This document shows, piece after piece, positions 6,757 through 15,852 of a stretch of DNA of 34,065 nucleotides. Position 1 is the first letter of the stretch. Each line of letters begins with the position of its first letter. The notes beneath the pieces are model-generated. The model ran no database searches. It was not told the origin of the DNA and worked only from the letters and a program-made list of their open reading frames with translations. Location: positions 1-34,065 of the forward strand of contig CANLMQ010000048.1 in the NCBI GenBank assembly GCA_947492175.1, written 5' to 3'. Made by a program: the position numbers and the translations under genes. Source of the DNA: an uncultured Draconibacterium sp. GTDB lineage: Bacteria > Bacteroidota > Bacteroidia > Bacteroidales > Prolixibacteraceae.

Positions 6757-7952
6757 TATGGTAATATTTCTTTGTAAAACTCATTATCAACAATCCATTC
6801 AATACCTTGTCCGTTAACATTCCCAATAACACGACGAGCCCGAACAAAAGCTGTTTTATAATGCTCTTTGTATTTATCACTCTCTTTGTTAAGGCTATTA
6901 ATACGCACTCTCCCCGACGCATGAATAAATTCCTGATTGCCTGTACAAAGACCAACATGGGTTACTCTCTCATCCTGCTCGTCGGTAGCATTACGCCCAA
7001 AGAATACTAAATCGCCGGCCTGCAGATTCTCATAACCGTTTTCTGTATCAACCAGTTCGCCGTAAAAAGTTTGTTGAGAAGCATCGCGCTGAAGCAGAAT
7101 TCCGTTGAAGTAATACACGGATTTTGTAAACCCGCTGCAATCTGTCATTTTTGCTGAAGTACCGCCCCACAAATATGGAAGACCTTTAAAACCAAAGGCT
7201 GTTTCCAGTATTTTTGGAACCGACACATTTTTATTTTTCCAAATGTCGAGTGAAATACATTCTTCCTTTTTCACAAAAACCTCGCGTCCATCAGCCAAAA
7301 GTATTTTGTGATACTCTTTTTCCGAAGCAGAAATACTTAGTAAATCGGCCAATACCAAATCACATTCAACCGCACTTTTATCACTTGCCGAGCTAAAAGC
7401 CCAACCATTTTGTCTATTATATAAAACCTTGTCCATGTTTTTCCATTCGACAAGCTCAGCATTGGTTTTTAAAGCGATTGCGGTGGCGTCAACCCAACCA
7501 AAGTAACGATCGGGCGTTTGGATTAAATACCAACCATCAACTTTTGTGTACACCTTAACCGGCGTTCCCATTAATGCCTGCGACAACAACTCGGCAGAAT
7601 GTGTGCCTTCTCTGCGAATATTACAAACCGAAAGCGTTACAATTCCCCAGGGATTTGCTTTAAATTCATCTGTTGGCAGCAGCTCTATATCAAATCCGAT
7701 GCTTTTTTGTTCTGCCAAAGATTTAAGATCATTAAAGGAATTTTCAGAAGCAGTTGCTCCTTTCAGCGTGGTCTGACCATCTTTGATTTCAAGGTCAATA
7801 TCCCAATACATTAATCGTTTGTCCGGAATATTCTTCTTCCCAATATCTGAAACCTGTTCGGAAATTACATCGCTGTTGTGCTGCGTACATCCAACCGCAC
7901 CAAAAACAAAGATTATTAAAAGAAATTTTATACGATTGATCATGACTGACAA
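6756..7952 (-). CDS. NlpC/P60 family lipoprotein, probable muropeptide endopeptidase with SH3 domains, 398 aa
   Basis: A lipoprotein (lipobox AVGC, Cys22). Two bacterial SH3-like regions lie at roughly residues 100-160 and 170-235. The NlpC/P60 cysteine peptidase domain fills residues about 245-390, with Cys272 (TDCSG), His332 (THVG) and His344 (HASG) as the catalytic set. Architecture and length match YkfC-type enzymes that cut gamma-D-Glu to diamino acid bonds in stem peptides and release L-Ala-D-Glu, the substrate of the epimerase encoded next and coupled by one overlapping base. It probably works in the periplasm or at the outer membrane. An alternative start at MINRIKF, three codons on, would not change the call. 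A promoter with a palindromic operator lies just upstream. Confidence 0.92.
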   Translation of the reverse strand: MSVMINRIKFLLIIFVFGAVGCTQHNSDVISEQVSDIGKKNIPDKRLMYWDIDLEIKDGQTTLKGATASENSFNDLKSLAEQKSIGFDIELLPTDEFKANPWGIVTLSVCNIRREGTHSAELLSQALMGTPVKVYTKVDGWYLIQTPDRYFGWVDATAIALKTNAELVEWKNMDKVLYNRQNGWAFSSASDKSAVECDLVLADLLSISASEKEYHKILLADGREVFVKKEECISLDIWKNKNVSVPKILETAFGFKGLPYLWGGTSAKMTDCSGFTKSVYYFNGILLQRDASQQTFYGELVDTENGYENLQAGDLVFFGRNATDEQDERVTHVGLCTGNQEFIHASGRVRINSLNKESDKYKEHYKTAFVRARRVIGNVNGQGIEWIVDNEFYKEILP

Positions 7953-7958
7953 AATTAA

Positions 7959-8007
7959 TTTGTATTACATATTACAAATATATAATTTATTGTCTATTCC
8001 GTACCAA
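7959..8007 (-). promoter_or_regulatory. Promoter and putative FadR-type operator of the NlpC/P60-epimerase operon
   Basis: On the minus strand a Bacteroidota -7 element TATATTTG (7975-7982) follows TTG (8005-8007) after 22 bases, slightly longer than ideal. The 9-bp palindrome TGTATTACA (7961-7969) sits at the expected transcription start, and TTTGTA/TACAAA form a wider inverted repeat (7959-7964 and 7973-7978). The same palindrome stands at the promoter of the FadR-type gene (10403-10411), which makes that regulator the likely ligand. The rest of the 7953-8183 gap shows no gene. Confidence 0.55.
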
Positions 8008-8183
8008 CATCAGGTCTTTTTAATAAAAATTTTCTCAGATACTTTTCTTCATATCACTACTATTATTCGATCCGATGGATTTCTTACTGTTTCGACACAA
8101 AATGACAAACTACTGTGTTATAGAACAATCACTTTCCTAATTAAAATTTATTGGCAACAGCCCGTTTAAAATTCCTTTTTACC

Positions 8184-9611
8184 TTAGTCAAGATATTCTA
8201 CCTGCATGTTGTACGACCACTGATCAAAATAAAGGTTGCCTCCATCCCATTCCAATTCACCACGCTGAAAATCATAAGGTTCGCTGCGATAATGTTTTTT
8301 AGGAGGATAAAGATCCTGTGCATAATCATCATTTACAACCAGCCGATAGTTATCCATTCCATTCAGGTAAAACTCTTTTACACGTTTGTCAGGCGAGTCA
8401 ATCAATCCAAACGACTGATCGACAGGTACCCATCCAATCCCCTCAATATATACCTCAGCCCAATCGTGCAGGTTTTTCTCCTGGGGTAATAAATACCAGC
8501 CACTTTGCCATTTACACGGAATACCCAGGCTCCGCGCCATACTCATGAATAAAAAAGTTTTCATGCCGCAGTCGCCATGTCTATTCTCCAAAACATACTC
8601 CGGAATACATTCCATTGTCGAGTATTCCAAAGCTCCCGCCCATGGAATATTCTGATCTATCCAATAAAACAACAGCTCAACCTGCTTTACAGGATTTGTT
8701 TCTTCTCCAACAATCTTCCTGGCCTGATTGGTTACCTCTTCGCTAAAAATAATATGAGGTAAACGCTCTGACGTATATTTCTTATAAAGCTCTGAAGATT
8801 TATCATACAACTGAACCTGTTCGGGTTTTACATCAAACCATTGTGCTGCTGCTTCAAAAATGTAAGAGACAGAAAAAGCAGTTTCTTCATTATTTATTGC
8901 CTTTTTTTCCATATAAACTGTCCGTTGCAACGCTTCTTCCGGAGCAATAATGGCATCTTTGGGTTCCGAATTTAAAAATTCAACTTTTGGCAAACGAGCT
9001 AATCCGGTTCTTGGATAAGGCAACCAACACCTGACAATTTCACCTGCCGGCACCTGATTTGGTTTTAGCCTTATGGTGTAATTCACTTTAATTCTTTGAA
9101 GGTTGAAAGGTTCTCCAGTAATAAATTCTTTCTGAAAATAAAGCGGGATTATGCTTTCCTGAAAATCAGTCACTCCACTATACCCGTCTCCATCAACCGA
9201 TTCCTTTACCTTTCGGGCTTCAGCATTTAGCCGAAATAAATTGCTTACAGAACGATTGAAATAGCGTTTTTCACCATCAATTATCCGCATTTCAAGTTGC
9301 CGGGCTTCTTCCCATTCGTCCAGCCGGGCTTCACTTAATCCGGGATAATATTTTTTAAGGTGTTTTTTTATATCCATCCGGGTATAAGGAAACTCTTTTC
9401 GAATACGATTGATTGTTTCCAACTGAATCAGGAACGTCTCTTTTGGCTCCCCCGTATTCTTTTCAATTTTTTGCTCAAGCAATTTTGTTGCTTTGTTAAA
9501 CTCTCCTTGTTTTATAAGCTGTTCAACATCCTGCCCTGTGTCGCCTGAATTCCGGCAAGAGCCAATTAGAATTACAAAAAAAAGTATAAAGCTTTTCCTT
9601 ACTATTTCCAT
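8184..9611 (-). CDS. Transglutaminase-like lipoprotein, 475 aa
   Basis: The lipobox is IGSC with Cys19. Residues 20-150 are helical and charged. Residues about 170-270 form a beta-rich region. A transglutaminase-like core follows with triad Cys348 (RHGDCG), His382 (LHDWAE) and Asp398 (VPVDQS). Such domains in Bacteroidota are usually peptidase-like enzymes rather than crosslinkers. Together with the NlpC/P60 enzyme and the epimerase it suggests a role in processing peptides or cell-wall material, but the substrate is unknown. Its start is 6 bp after the stop of the FadR-type regulator, so the two are one transcription unit. Confidence 0.88.
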   Translation of the reverse strand: MEIVRKSFILFFVILIGSCRNSGDTGQDVEQLIKQGEFNKATKLLEQKIEKNTGEPKETFLIQLETINRIRKEFPYTRMDIKKHLKKYYPGLSEARLDEWEEARQLEMRIIDGEKRYFNRSVSNLFRLNAEARKVKESVDGDGYSGVTDFQESIIPLYFQKEFITGEPFNLQRIKVNYTIRLKPNQVPAGEIVRCWLPYPRTGLARLPKVEFLNSEPKDAIIAPEEALQRTVYMEKKAINNEETAFSVSYIFEAAAQWFDVKPEQVQLYDKSSELYKKYTSERLPHIIFSEEVTNQARKIVGEETNPVKQVELLFYWIDQNIPWAGALEYSTMECIPEYVLENRHGDCGMKTFLFMSMARSLGIPCKWQSGWYLLPQEKNLHDWAEVYIEGIGWVPVDQSFGLIDSPDKRVKEFYLNGMDNYRLVVNDDYAQDLYPPKKHYRSEPYDFQRGELEWDGGNLYFDQWSYNMQVEYLD

Positions 9612-9617
9612 AACAGT

Positions 9618-10346
9618 TTAATATGAATCGCTTAAATATTTCTTATAAATATCCATCGTTCTGATTAAATGTTCTTTCATTAATGCAGAAGCCTGCTCGC
9701 GGTTTTGTTTGTTTATGGCATCGAATATTTTCAGATGATACTCAAGAGTGATATTGGTTTCGCCTTCTACATTTGCATAAATTAAGTTTCGCATTCGCGG
9801 AAGCAATGAATAAATGGGCTCCATGGAAATTTGCACAATCGGGTTATGTGTAGCCTTGGCGATAAGTAAATGAAATTTGTTATCCAGGTCGGCCTCCAAT
9901 TGTATATTGTCCGGATTACATTGTCTAAATAGCTCAATATTATCCTGAATATCAGACAAATCGTTTTGATTACGTTGTTTTGCCGCCAAACCTGCAATAG
10001 ATGGTTCAAACAAGCGCCTGACTTCAATAATTTGCGCTATTAAATTGTGGTCGAACTGCATGTCGTAATACAAATTCAAATTTTCAATTGCATCGTCGAG
10101 TTTTAAGCCGGTAACCGTCATTCCGCTTCCTTTGGTAATTTCGATAAGGCCACGCGCACTTAAACGACGAAGTGCTTCGCGTAAAGCAGTACGGCTAACT
10201 CCAAACGACTCGCAAAGCTCCCTTTCTGTGGGCAACCTGGAACCAACAGGTAGTTTTTTTTCACGAATTGCAGCCTCAAGGCGTCTTTCAATTTTCTGGC
10301 TCAGCGTAAGCTTACTCCCAATCTTTCCAAAAATTTCTTCATTCAT
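9618..10346 (-). CDS. FadR-family (GntR, FCD domain) transcriptional regulator, 242 aa
   Basis: A winged-helix GntR domain occupies residues about 12-80 (LPVGSRLPTERELCESFGVS, then RTALREALRRLSARGLIEI). A C-terminal all-helical FCD ligand domain has the metal-site pattern with D and H residues (LDNKFHLLIAKATHNP) and a late EHL (MKEHLIRTMDIY). I chose the start at MNEEIFGK (10346): a further in-frame ATG at 10403 coincides with the predicted transcription start and would give an almost leaderless message. It heads the operon with the transglutaminase-like gene. A palindrome at its own promoter suggests autoregulation. The effector may be a muropeptide-derived acid (inference). Confidence 0.9.
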   Translation of the reverse strand: MNEEIFGKIGSKLTLSQKIERRLEAAIREKKLPVGSRLPTERELCESFGVSRTALREALRRLSARGLIEITKGSGMTVTGLKLDDAIENLNLYYDMQFDHNLIAQIIEVRRLFEPSIAGLAAKQRNQNDLSDIQDNIELFRQCNPDNIQLEADLDNKFHLLIAKATHNPIVQISMEPIYSLLPRMRNLIYANVEGETNITLEYHLKIFDAINKQNREQASALMKEHLIRTMDIYKKYLSDSY

Positions 10347-10402
10347 TTTTTTGTTTTGTTTAAATCTGTTTTTATCAAAACAACAGGGCAATTTTTGTCC
10401 CA

Positions 10403-10439
10403 TGTATTACAAATGTATGATTTTATCCTTACTCTTCAA
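10403..10439 (-). promoter_or_regulatory. Promoter and putative autoregulatory operator of the FadR-type gene
   Basis: On the minus strand TTG (10437-10439), 19 bases, then TACATTTG (10410-10417) is a very good Bacteroidota -33/-7 promoter. The palindrome TGTATTACA (10403-10411) overlaps the -7 box and the expected start, as it does upstream of the NlpC/P60 gene. The FadR-family consensus TNGTNNNACNA is matched at all but one outer position. Confidence 0.6.
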
Positions 10440-10586
10440 GATTAAAAATAAAGTCATTAAAGAATAAAGTGAAATTATAAAAAACCTTAAAGTCCTTTTC
10501 TTTTAAAAGGCGGATTGTTAATATGGCAGAAATTATTGTAAAATTGTTACATTGTAGAACTGTAAAACAATAAAACCATTTCATCC

Positions 10587-12257
10587 ATGAACAGAAAAAT
10601 CAACATAATAAAAATACATACTGTTCTTTTGTTATTGTTAATCACAAACATACTTTTTGCTCAAATACCGGATAACAGTCATACCGGAAATCTCAATTTG
10701 AACAAAGCAGAACGTTTGGAGTGGTTTAAAAACCTGGGATTTGGAATGTTTATTCATTTTAGTTTCGACAGTCAGTTGGGAATAGTAATTAGTCATTCAA
10801 TGGCCGGGGCCTCTGATGATTACCTCGACCGTTTTGTGAACCAGCTTCCAAAAACCTTTAATCCCAAAGATTTTGATGCCGAGGAAATTGCCACGCTAGC
10901 CAAACTGGCCGGGATGAAATACATTGTGTTTACCACAAAACACCACTCGGGCTTTTGCATGTGGGATACCGAGACAACCGATTTTAATATAATGAACACA
11001 CCTTACGGCAAGGATATAGTTGCTGAATATGTACAGGCAACCCGCGATGCGGGCTTAGCAGTTGGTTTCTACTTTTCGCCCGAAGATTTTAATTTTTTAT
11101 ACGAACACGGACAGGAAGTACGACGCGTTTTCACAAAACCACTCCCTGACTCTGTAATGAAAAAGTACCTTGAACTGAACGAGTTACAAAACATGGAATT
11201 AATGGCCAAATATGGCGATATCGATATTATTTTTTACGACGGTGGCGAAGGACCTTTACTGGAAAAATGCAAACAAGTGGTTTGGGAGTTACAACCTAAT
11301 ATTATTGTTACACGTGGTGCCATAAAAACACCCGAACAAAGTGTATTGGGCGTAATTAATACTGATCCGTGGGAGGCAAATTTAACCATGGGAACACAGT
11401 GGGCCTATAAACCTACCAACGAAGAATACAAATCGGGCACGCGTTTACTGGAAATTCTTATTGAAACCCGGGCAAAAGGAGGCAACCAACTGTTAAATAT
11501 CGGGCCAAAGCCAAATGGAGAAATCCCAATAGAACAGGAAGAAAGGTTACGCGAAATTGCGGCATGGAATTTTATTAATGGGGAATGTATTGAAGAAATC
11601 AGCCCGTGGATTTTACCAAACGAAGAATCTATTTGGTTCACCTGGAAACCGGAAGAAAATACTTTGTATGCCATTCTTACCAAAATACCAGACTGGTCCC
11701 GTGGCGAACGCCGCGAATTTGTACTAAAATCGGTTCGGGCAAGTGCAAATACACAAGTGAGTATTTTAGGTCATAACGGAAAACTGGTTGAATATAATCC
11801 CAATATTGATGCGGCCACTTATTTTGAACAAAAAGAAGACGGGCTGCATATTTCATGTGTACGTGGGCAAAGGATATACAACAACCACAAGTGGCCAAAT
11901 CCGATTGTGTTGAAAATAACAAATGCACAACCCGCACTCGAGCCACCCGTAGTTGTCACACAAACCACTGAGATAAATGTATTACGCGATTATGAACGCT
12001 TGTTTTTTAACGGAGAGGTAATTAATACAGGCGATGCCGAAAAGATAAAAGTAGGTTTTCAGTACCGTGAATATGCGGGTTTTGTAGAAGAACTGTATTC
12101 CGACGAATGGAAAGAAACAGAAACTACTGAAATATCTGTCGGGCAATTTAAAATTAAAGCTCCCTTATTAAAGAAAGGAAAAACCTATCAATACAGGGTG
12201 TTTGCCGATCATCCCAAACTGCGCGTTTATGGCGATATAAAAAAGGTAAAATTCTGA
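10587..12257 (+). CDS. Alpha-L-fucosidase, GH29 family, secreted, 556 aa
   Basis: Hydrolyses terminal alpha-L-fucose by a retaining mechanism (family knowledge). A signal peptide ends LFAQ at residue 26. The GH29 barrel spans about residues 40-350: LEWFKNLGFGMFIHF, GMKYIVFTTKHHSGFCMWD (the classic KHHxGF motif at about 118-123), and IIFYDGG with Asp218 as the likely nucleophile. The C-terminal 200 residues form beta-sandwich modules. No TonB/SusCD pair adjoins it, so it is not in an obvious polysaccharide-utilisation locus. It diverges from the FadR-type regulator with 183 bp between the genes (counted from 10404) and could share its control, although I see no second TGTATTACA near its start. 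Confidence 0.9.
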   Translation: MNRKINIIKIHTVLLLLLITNILFAQIPDNSHTGNLNLNKAERLEWFKNLGFGMFIHFSFDSQLGIVISHSMAGASDDYLDRFVNQLPKTFNPKDFDAEEIATLAKLAGMKYIVFTTKHHSGFCMWDTETTDFNIMNTPYGKDIVAEYVQATRDAGLAVGFYFSPEDFNFLYEHGQEVRRVFTKPLPDSVMKKYLELNELQNMELMAKYGDIDIIFYDGGEGPLLEKCKQVVWELQPNIIVTRGAIKTPEQSVLGVINTDPWEANLTMGTQWAYKPTNEEYKSGTRLLEILIETRAKGGNQLLNIGPKPNGEIPIEQEERLREIAAWNFINGECIEEISPWILPNEESIWFTWKPEENTLYAILTKIPDWSRGERREFVLKSVRASANTQVSILGHNGKLVEYNPNIDAATYFEQKEDGLHISCVRGQRIYNNHKWPNPIVLKITNAQPALEPPVVVTQTTEINVLRDYERLFFNGEVINTGDAEKIKVGFQYREYAGFVEELYSDEWKETETTEISVGQFKIKAPLLKKGKTYQYRVFADHPKLRVYGDIKKVKF

Positions 12258-12317
12258 AGAACACTGACCTTACGTCTATTGCAGTTAATGATCCGGAAAT
12301 GATATAACTTCAATGTA

Positions 12318-14087
12318 TTATCCAAAAAAGACATAATACCAATAGGTATTTTTAAATTCTCCGGAAAGAGACCTTTTGGCTTGTTGTGTATTTCCTTTGT
12401 TTTGCTGATAAATTTGATAAAATCGTTTAAATCGTTGTTCGGTTCCAGGATTTACCTTAAGCTTCAACAGTTTCGGCAACTCTCCTATTTTAAGCAACTT
12501 ATAAGTAACAACCACTTCTTCTACATTAGCCGGAATCCGGGTATATCCCGCCTCTTCCAACAATGGAAGCATCGCCACAATACCTTTCATATCTTTATTC
12601 AACATTAACCAGGAAAGCTTATATTCTAAAGCCTGTTTATTTAAAGAATCAGCCTTTATTATTTTATTAATGTTAACAGGAGGATTGTCGGCAATAACAA
12701 AAAAGTCTGACTTAATATCCTGTTTTCTTTTCTTTCCCAATTCTGAATCAGCAATTACAGCTTCATCATTATGTAACATATTTCGGTATCGTTTTGCTTC
12801 CTTCTTGTAAAACAATGTTTTTTCCAACATAGAAACGTACTTCCCCGCAATATTATAGTTGCCTTTAATAATGTCAGTTTTAATCATCAACTCAAGCAAC
12901 TCCGGCGTATTTCCTTTCATTACCATATATTCGTAGGCCCAGCGCTGTGCTTCGTTTATCATTCCGATAGCGTAATAATAAAATGCGCCCCGTTTTAAAA
13001 CTTCAGTAACTTTTTGCCATTCGAGAAAAAGAGTCTTTCCATCCAGACTTTGATTAAAACGAAAAAGCATATCACTTAAACGACCAATTTCTGCCAGTGC
13101 AATGTTATTCGTAAAAACGGTAAGCATGTTGTTCGACGGAAACTGCACATTAAAACGTATAAGGTCTTCATATTTATGCTCGTAAAAAAGCTTCTCCGTA
13201 TGGAAATAATGAATGTATTTCCGATTTATTTTCAAATTACAGGGAAAAACCAAAATCAGAATTAATAAGAAAGGAATAACATGCAACAAAGAAATATTTT
13301 TAATTCTGATAGTTTCAATTTTATATTCAACCTTAATCTTAGTGAATAAAGGGAAAGCTACAATTAGCAGTATAACAAAAGAAAAACCGAATACCTGCAT
13401 TCCAATCTGATCCAAAGAAAACGGATAAACTAACAGTGTTTCGATGGTTTGATAGAACAGAAACTTTTCTCCAATAAAAAAGAATATTGCTGCAGTTAAC
13501 CACATCAGTCCAATTTTAGTCCACTGATTTTTAGCGGCCAGAATGGGTGTGTATAGTAATCCAAATAAAAACGAAAAGCTCCCTAACAAATAGTATAAAA
13601 AAGGAAGACATAGCACCAAAAACCATGCAGATTTTTCTTTTAAAAAGGTAACCGAGAAATAAACAAATGCAAGCACTATTAAAATTGCCAGATTATTTAC
13701 TGCTGCGTACAGGTAATTTATTTGCAAAACGAATAAAACAGCCCCAATCAAAAACGGCAGCACAACAGGCATCTTATTATTTAGTCGTCTCCCTATTTTT
13801 TGCAACAGAAGTATTATACCACAAATCTCAAGATTAAGAATAAGAGCTCCTGCTAATGGGAAGTAATACAAACCAGCCTGAAATTTAGAGAGATAAGTAA
13901 GCAATCCACCGGGTTGAGTCAAATGGTCTTTTAAGTAGGAAAATCCAACAAAAAAAACTGTCGACTTTTCCTGGTAAAAAAACAAATATTCTGTAAACCA
14001 GTAATAATAAAAAGTTCCGAGTGTTAAAAATAGGATATAAGAAATTACCAATGGTAAACGAATGTTATTTTTGGCTATTGAATTCAT
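12318..14087 (-). CDS. DUF6057-like integral membrane protein, 589 aa
   Basis: The N-terminal 280 residues contain about eight to ten hydrophobic segments (LPLVISYILFLTLGTFYYYW and onward), ending near IPFLLILILVFPC. About 300 soluble, helical, TPR-like residues follow. The layout and motifs such as an LTQPGGLLTYLSKF loop match DUF6057 proteins of Bacteroidota as I remember them; function unknown. I start at MNSIAKNN (14087), an ATG 8 bp after the upstream stop, rather than the GTG at 14108 that would overlap the preceding gene by 13 bp. It forms a tight pair with the CxxCH propeller lipoprotein. The C-terminus resembles tetratricopeptide helices, perhaps a protein-interaction arm. Confidence 0.75.
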   Translation of the reverse strand: MNSIAKNNIRLPLVISYILFLTLGTFYYYWFTEYLFFYQEKSTVFFVGFSYLKDHLTQPGGLLTYLSKFQAGLYYFPLAGALILNLEICGIILLLQKIGRRLNNKMPVVLPFLIGAVLFVLQINYLYAAVNNLAILIVLAFVYFSVTFLKEKSAWFLVLCLPFLYYLLGSFSFLFGLLYTPILAAKNQWTKIGLMWLTAAIFFFIGEKFLFYQTIETLLVYPFSLDQIGMQVFGFSFVILLIVAFPLFTKIKVEYKIETIRIKNISLLHVIPFLLILILVFPCNLKINRKYIHYFHTEKLFYEHKYEDLIRFNVQFPSNNMLTVFTNNIALAEIGRLSDMLFRFNQSLDGKTLFLEWQKVTEVLKRGAFYYYAIGMINEAQRWAYEYMVMKGNTPELLELMIKTDIIKGNYNIAGKYVSMLEKTLFYKKEAKRYRNMLHNDEAVIADSELGKKRKQDIKSDFFVIADNPPVNINKIIKADSLNKQALEYKLSWLMLNKDMKGIVAMLPLLEEAGYTRIPANVEEVVVTYKLLKIGELPKLLKLKVNPGTEQRFKRFYQIYQQNKGNTQQAKRSLSGEFKNTYWYYVFFG

Positions 14088-14095
14088 ACACAAAA

Positions 14096-15553
14096 TTATT
14101 TTGACCACGAGGCCTGAATCGCATTTTTACTAGCAGCTTCTCTTATCGTTTCCGGATTAAAATTTATCTCGGCCTGAGCAAATTCTGGTATATTAAATGT
14201 TTTTATAAACGCTTTATAAAACTCAGGGTCTTTTTGCGGAAGCACAAATGGTTTAGAGGCATTACCATTTTTATTTATATAACTAATATAAGGACGGGCA
14301 GTTAATCCGTCTCCTCGCTTACTACTAAAAACCATCCATTTTGAATTTGACGACCAACTATGATAGCTTTCAGAGAAATCGCTGTTTAGCTCACATTTCT
14401 TTACCGAAAGTTTATTTAAGTCAACGGTATATAAATCGGCTTCCTTATGCCATATGGAAAAACAGCCATAATCGTGGTAAGTAAAAACAAGCTTACTGCC
14501 ATCAGGTGAGATTCTGGGGAAAGAAACACTTTTCCCGTTTTTTGCTGCATCATAAACCAATTCAGGAACTCCAAATAACCTGGAACCTTCATTAAAAGAT
14601 ACCCTGTATAAATTGTACTTTATATCCCGGTAATCATATCCTTCTACAGTTTGTTTTGCCCTGCAGAAATACAGATACCTCCCATCGGGCGACCATTCCG
14701 GATAAGTATCCATAAACTCCTTATTTATATCAACAGGAATATTCATCATGCTGTTCTTTTTCACATCGTACAAAACCAACGTTGAATTCAGGTCCGAAAC
14801 TTCAATCTTCTTTTCGTTGGCAGCATGAAATTGTTGCATTATTTTATTGGAAGAAAAAGCAACAAAATTGCCGGATGGATGCCAGCGCGGATAGACAGCT
14901 CCATTCTTCATTTGTTTTGTTTTGAGGTTAAATTTTTCCAAATCACCCTCGTTTAAAAAGTAAGTTCCTCCCAACGAGCCTCTCATGTGAAATAAAAAAT
15001 TGTTAGGATTTTTAGAGTTGAAGGCATGACAGTTTACACAATTCTGGCCTACCACATTATTTTTAATTACAGGTGTTTCATCAAAACTTTCCATGCTTCT
15101 TTGCACAATACTTATTTCTGCCCAGCTTTCATACCCCGGATACAGAATCCGATAATATAAATATGGATCTACCTCTTCCCCACTAACTTTATTCTGAAAA
15201 GTTGCATATTGAGACCACTTATTCTCCTGTTTTACCAGTACTTCGAAACTAATATTTTTGTTTTTGTTACGTTTTAATATACTTCTCCACTTCCGTTCCG
15301 GAAATTTAAATACACCATCTGAAGAGGTAAATTCGTTTTTCTTGCCATTATCTTCGAGAATACGCACAATAAAAGCTTCACCTCTTTCTTCTATCTTAAA
15401 ATTTAACGGAGCAATGTTATAGGGTACTAAAATATTGGTGTAATCAGGATAGATGTTAGCCTGCACATCTAACTTCTCTATTTCCGAGTCAGGCTTTTTA
15501 AGACACGATAATAAGATAAACGACAATAATATTGGTAAGAGTATTTTTTTCAC
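14096..15553 (-). CDS. Lipoprotein with CxxCH motif and TolB-like (PD40) beta-propeller, 485 aa
   Basis: The lipobox LLSC puts the lipid on Cys17. A single c-type heme motif, CVNCH, lies at residues 172-176, followed by HMRGS, whose Met might be a heme ligand. Residues about 220-430 hold PD40/WD40-like blades: YPRWHPSGNFVAFSSN, YPEWSPDGRYLYFCRA, FPRISPDGSKLVFTYH and YHSWSSNSKWMVFSSK. The CxxCH sits just before the propeller. It may be a cytochrome-like envelope protein working with the DUF6057 protein encoded next; electron transfer is inference. No promoter is obvious in the short upstream stretch. Confidence 0.82.
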   Translation of the reverse strand: MKKILLPILLSFILLSCLKKPDSEIEKLDVQANIYPDYTNILVPYNIAPLNFKIEERGEAFIVRILEDNGKKNEFTSSDGVFKFPERKWRSILKRNKNKNISFEVLVKQENKWSQYATFQNKVSGEEVDPYLYYRILYPGYESWAEISIVQRSMESFDETPVIKNNVVGQNCVNCHAFNSKNPNNFLFHMRGSLGGTYFLNEGDLEKFNLKTKQMKNGAVYPRWHPSGNFVAFSSNKIMQQFHAANEKKIEVSDLNSTLVLYDVKKNSMMNIPVDINKEFMDTYPEWSPDGRYLYFCRAKQTVEGYDYRDIKYNLYRVSFNEGSRLFGVPELVYDAAKNGKSVSFPRISPDGSKLVFTYHDYGCFSIWHKEADLYTVDLNKLSVKKCELNSDFSESYHSWSSNSKWMVFSSKRGDGLTARPYISYINKNGNASKPFVLPQKDPEFYKAFIKTFNIPEFAQAEINFNPETIREAASKNAIQASWSK

Positions 15554-15733
15554 AATCCGCTTATTTTAATTCATTAGTTTGAAGCGCTGAAAATAACAAA
15601 AACATACAACATCCATTTTATCTCGTCCAATAAAAACTATCAGATTTCAAGCCAACAAAACATCAAATTATAAGCAAAAGACACATAATATTTAAATTTC
15701 ACTAAATATTACACATTTTAATTTCAATTCGTT

Positions 15734-15762
15734 TTTGTTTTTAATTATAATTTTTACATTTG
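15734..15762 (+). promoter_or_regulatory. Promoter of the ilv operon
   Basis: TTTG (15734-15737), 17 bases, then TACATTTG (15755-15762) matches the Bacteroidota -33/-7 pattern, with spacing two bases short of the commonest. The predicted start is near 15768, about 16 bases before the leader-peptide ATG. The 394-bp gap 15554-15947 is otherwise filled by the leader peptide and attenuator; 15554-15730 shows only AT-rich sequence. Confidence 0.6.
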
Positions 15763-15783
15763 CTATCCAATTACAAAAACGAA

Positions 15784-15852
15784 ATGAGAATTTTATCTAT
15801 CAATATTATTGTCCTCTTAACTGTCATTCTTCGAATTGCAGAGAGAGGCTAA
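15784..15852 (+). CDS. ilv leader peptide, 22 aa
   Basis: A 22-codon ORF starting MRILSINIIVLL, with 12 of 22 residues Ile, Leu or Val, the products of the pathway encoded downstream. Its stop TAA is at 15850-15852. The last codons (15841-15850, GAGAGAGGCT) double as the strand that can pair with the terminator's left arm. A ribosome stalled earlier, at scarce Ile/Leu/Val-tRNA, would leave this strand free. This is the design of classical ribosome-mediated attenuation. It is too short for most gene finders. Confidence 0.82.
   Translation: MRILSINIIVLLTVILRIAERG

Noticed and set aside
10347..10403. Longer reading of the FadR-type regulator from 10403
   Set aside because: That ATG coincides with the predicted transcription start and operator; the GntR domain is complete from 10346.
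14088..14108. GTG start for the DUF6057-like gene
   Set aside because: It overlaps the preceding gene by 13 bp; the ATG at 14087 gives normal spacing and a better N-terminus.
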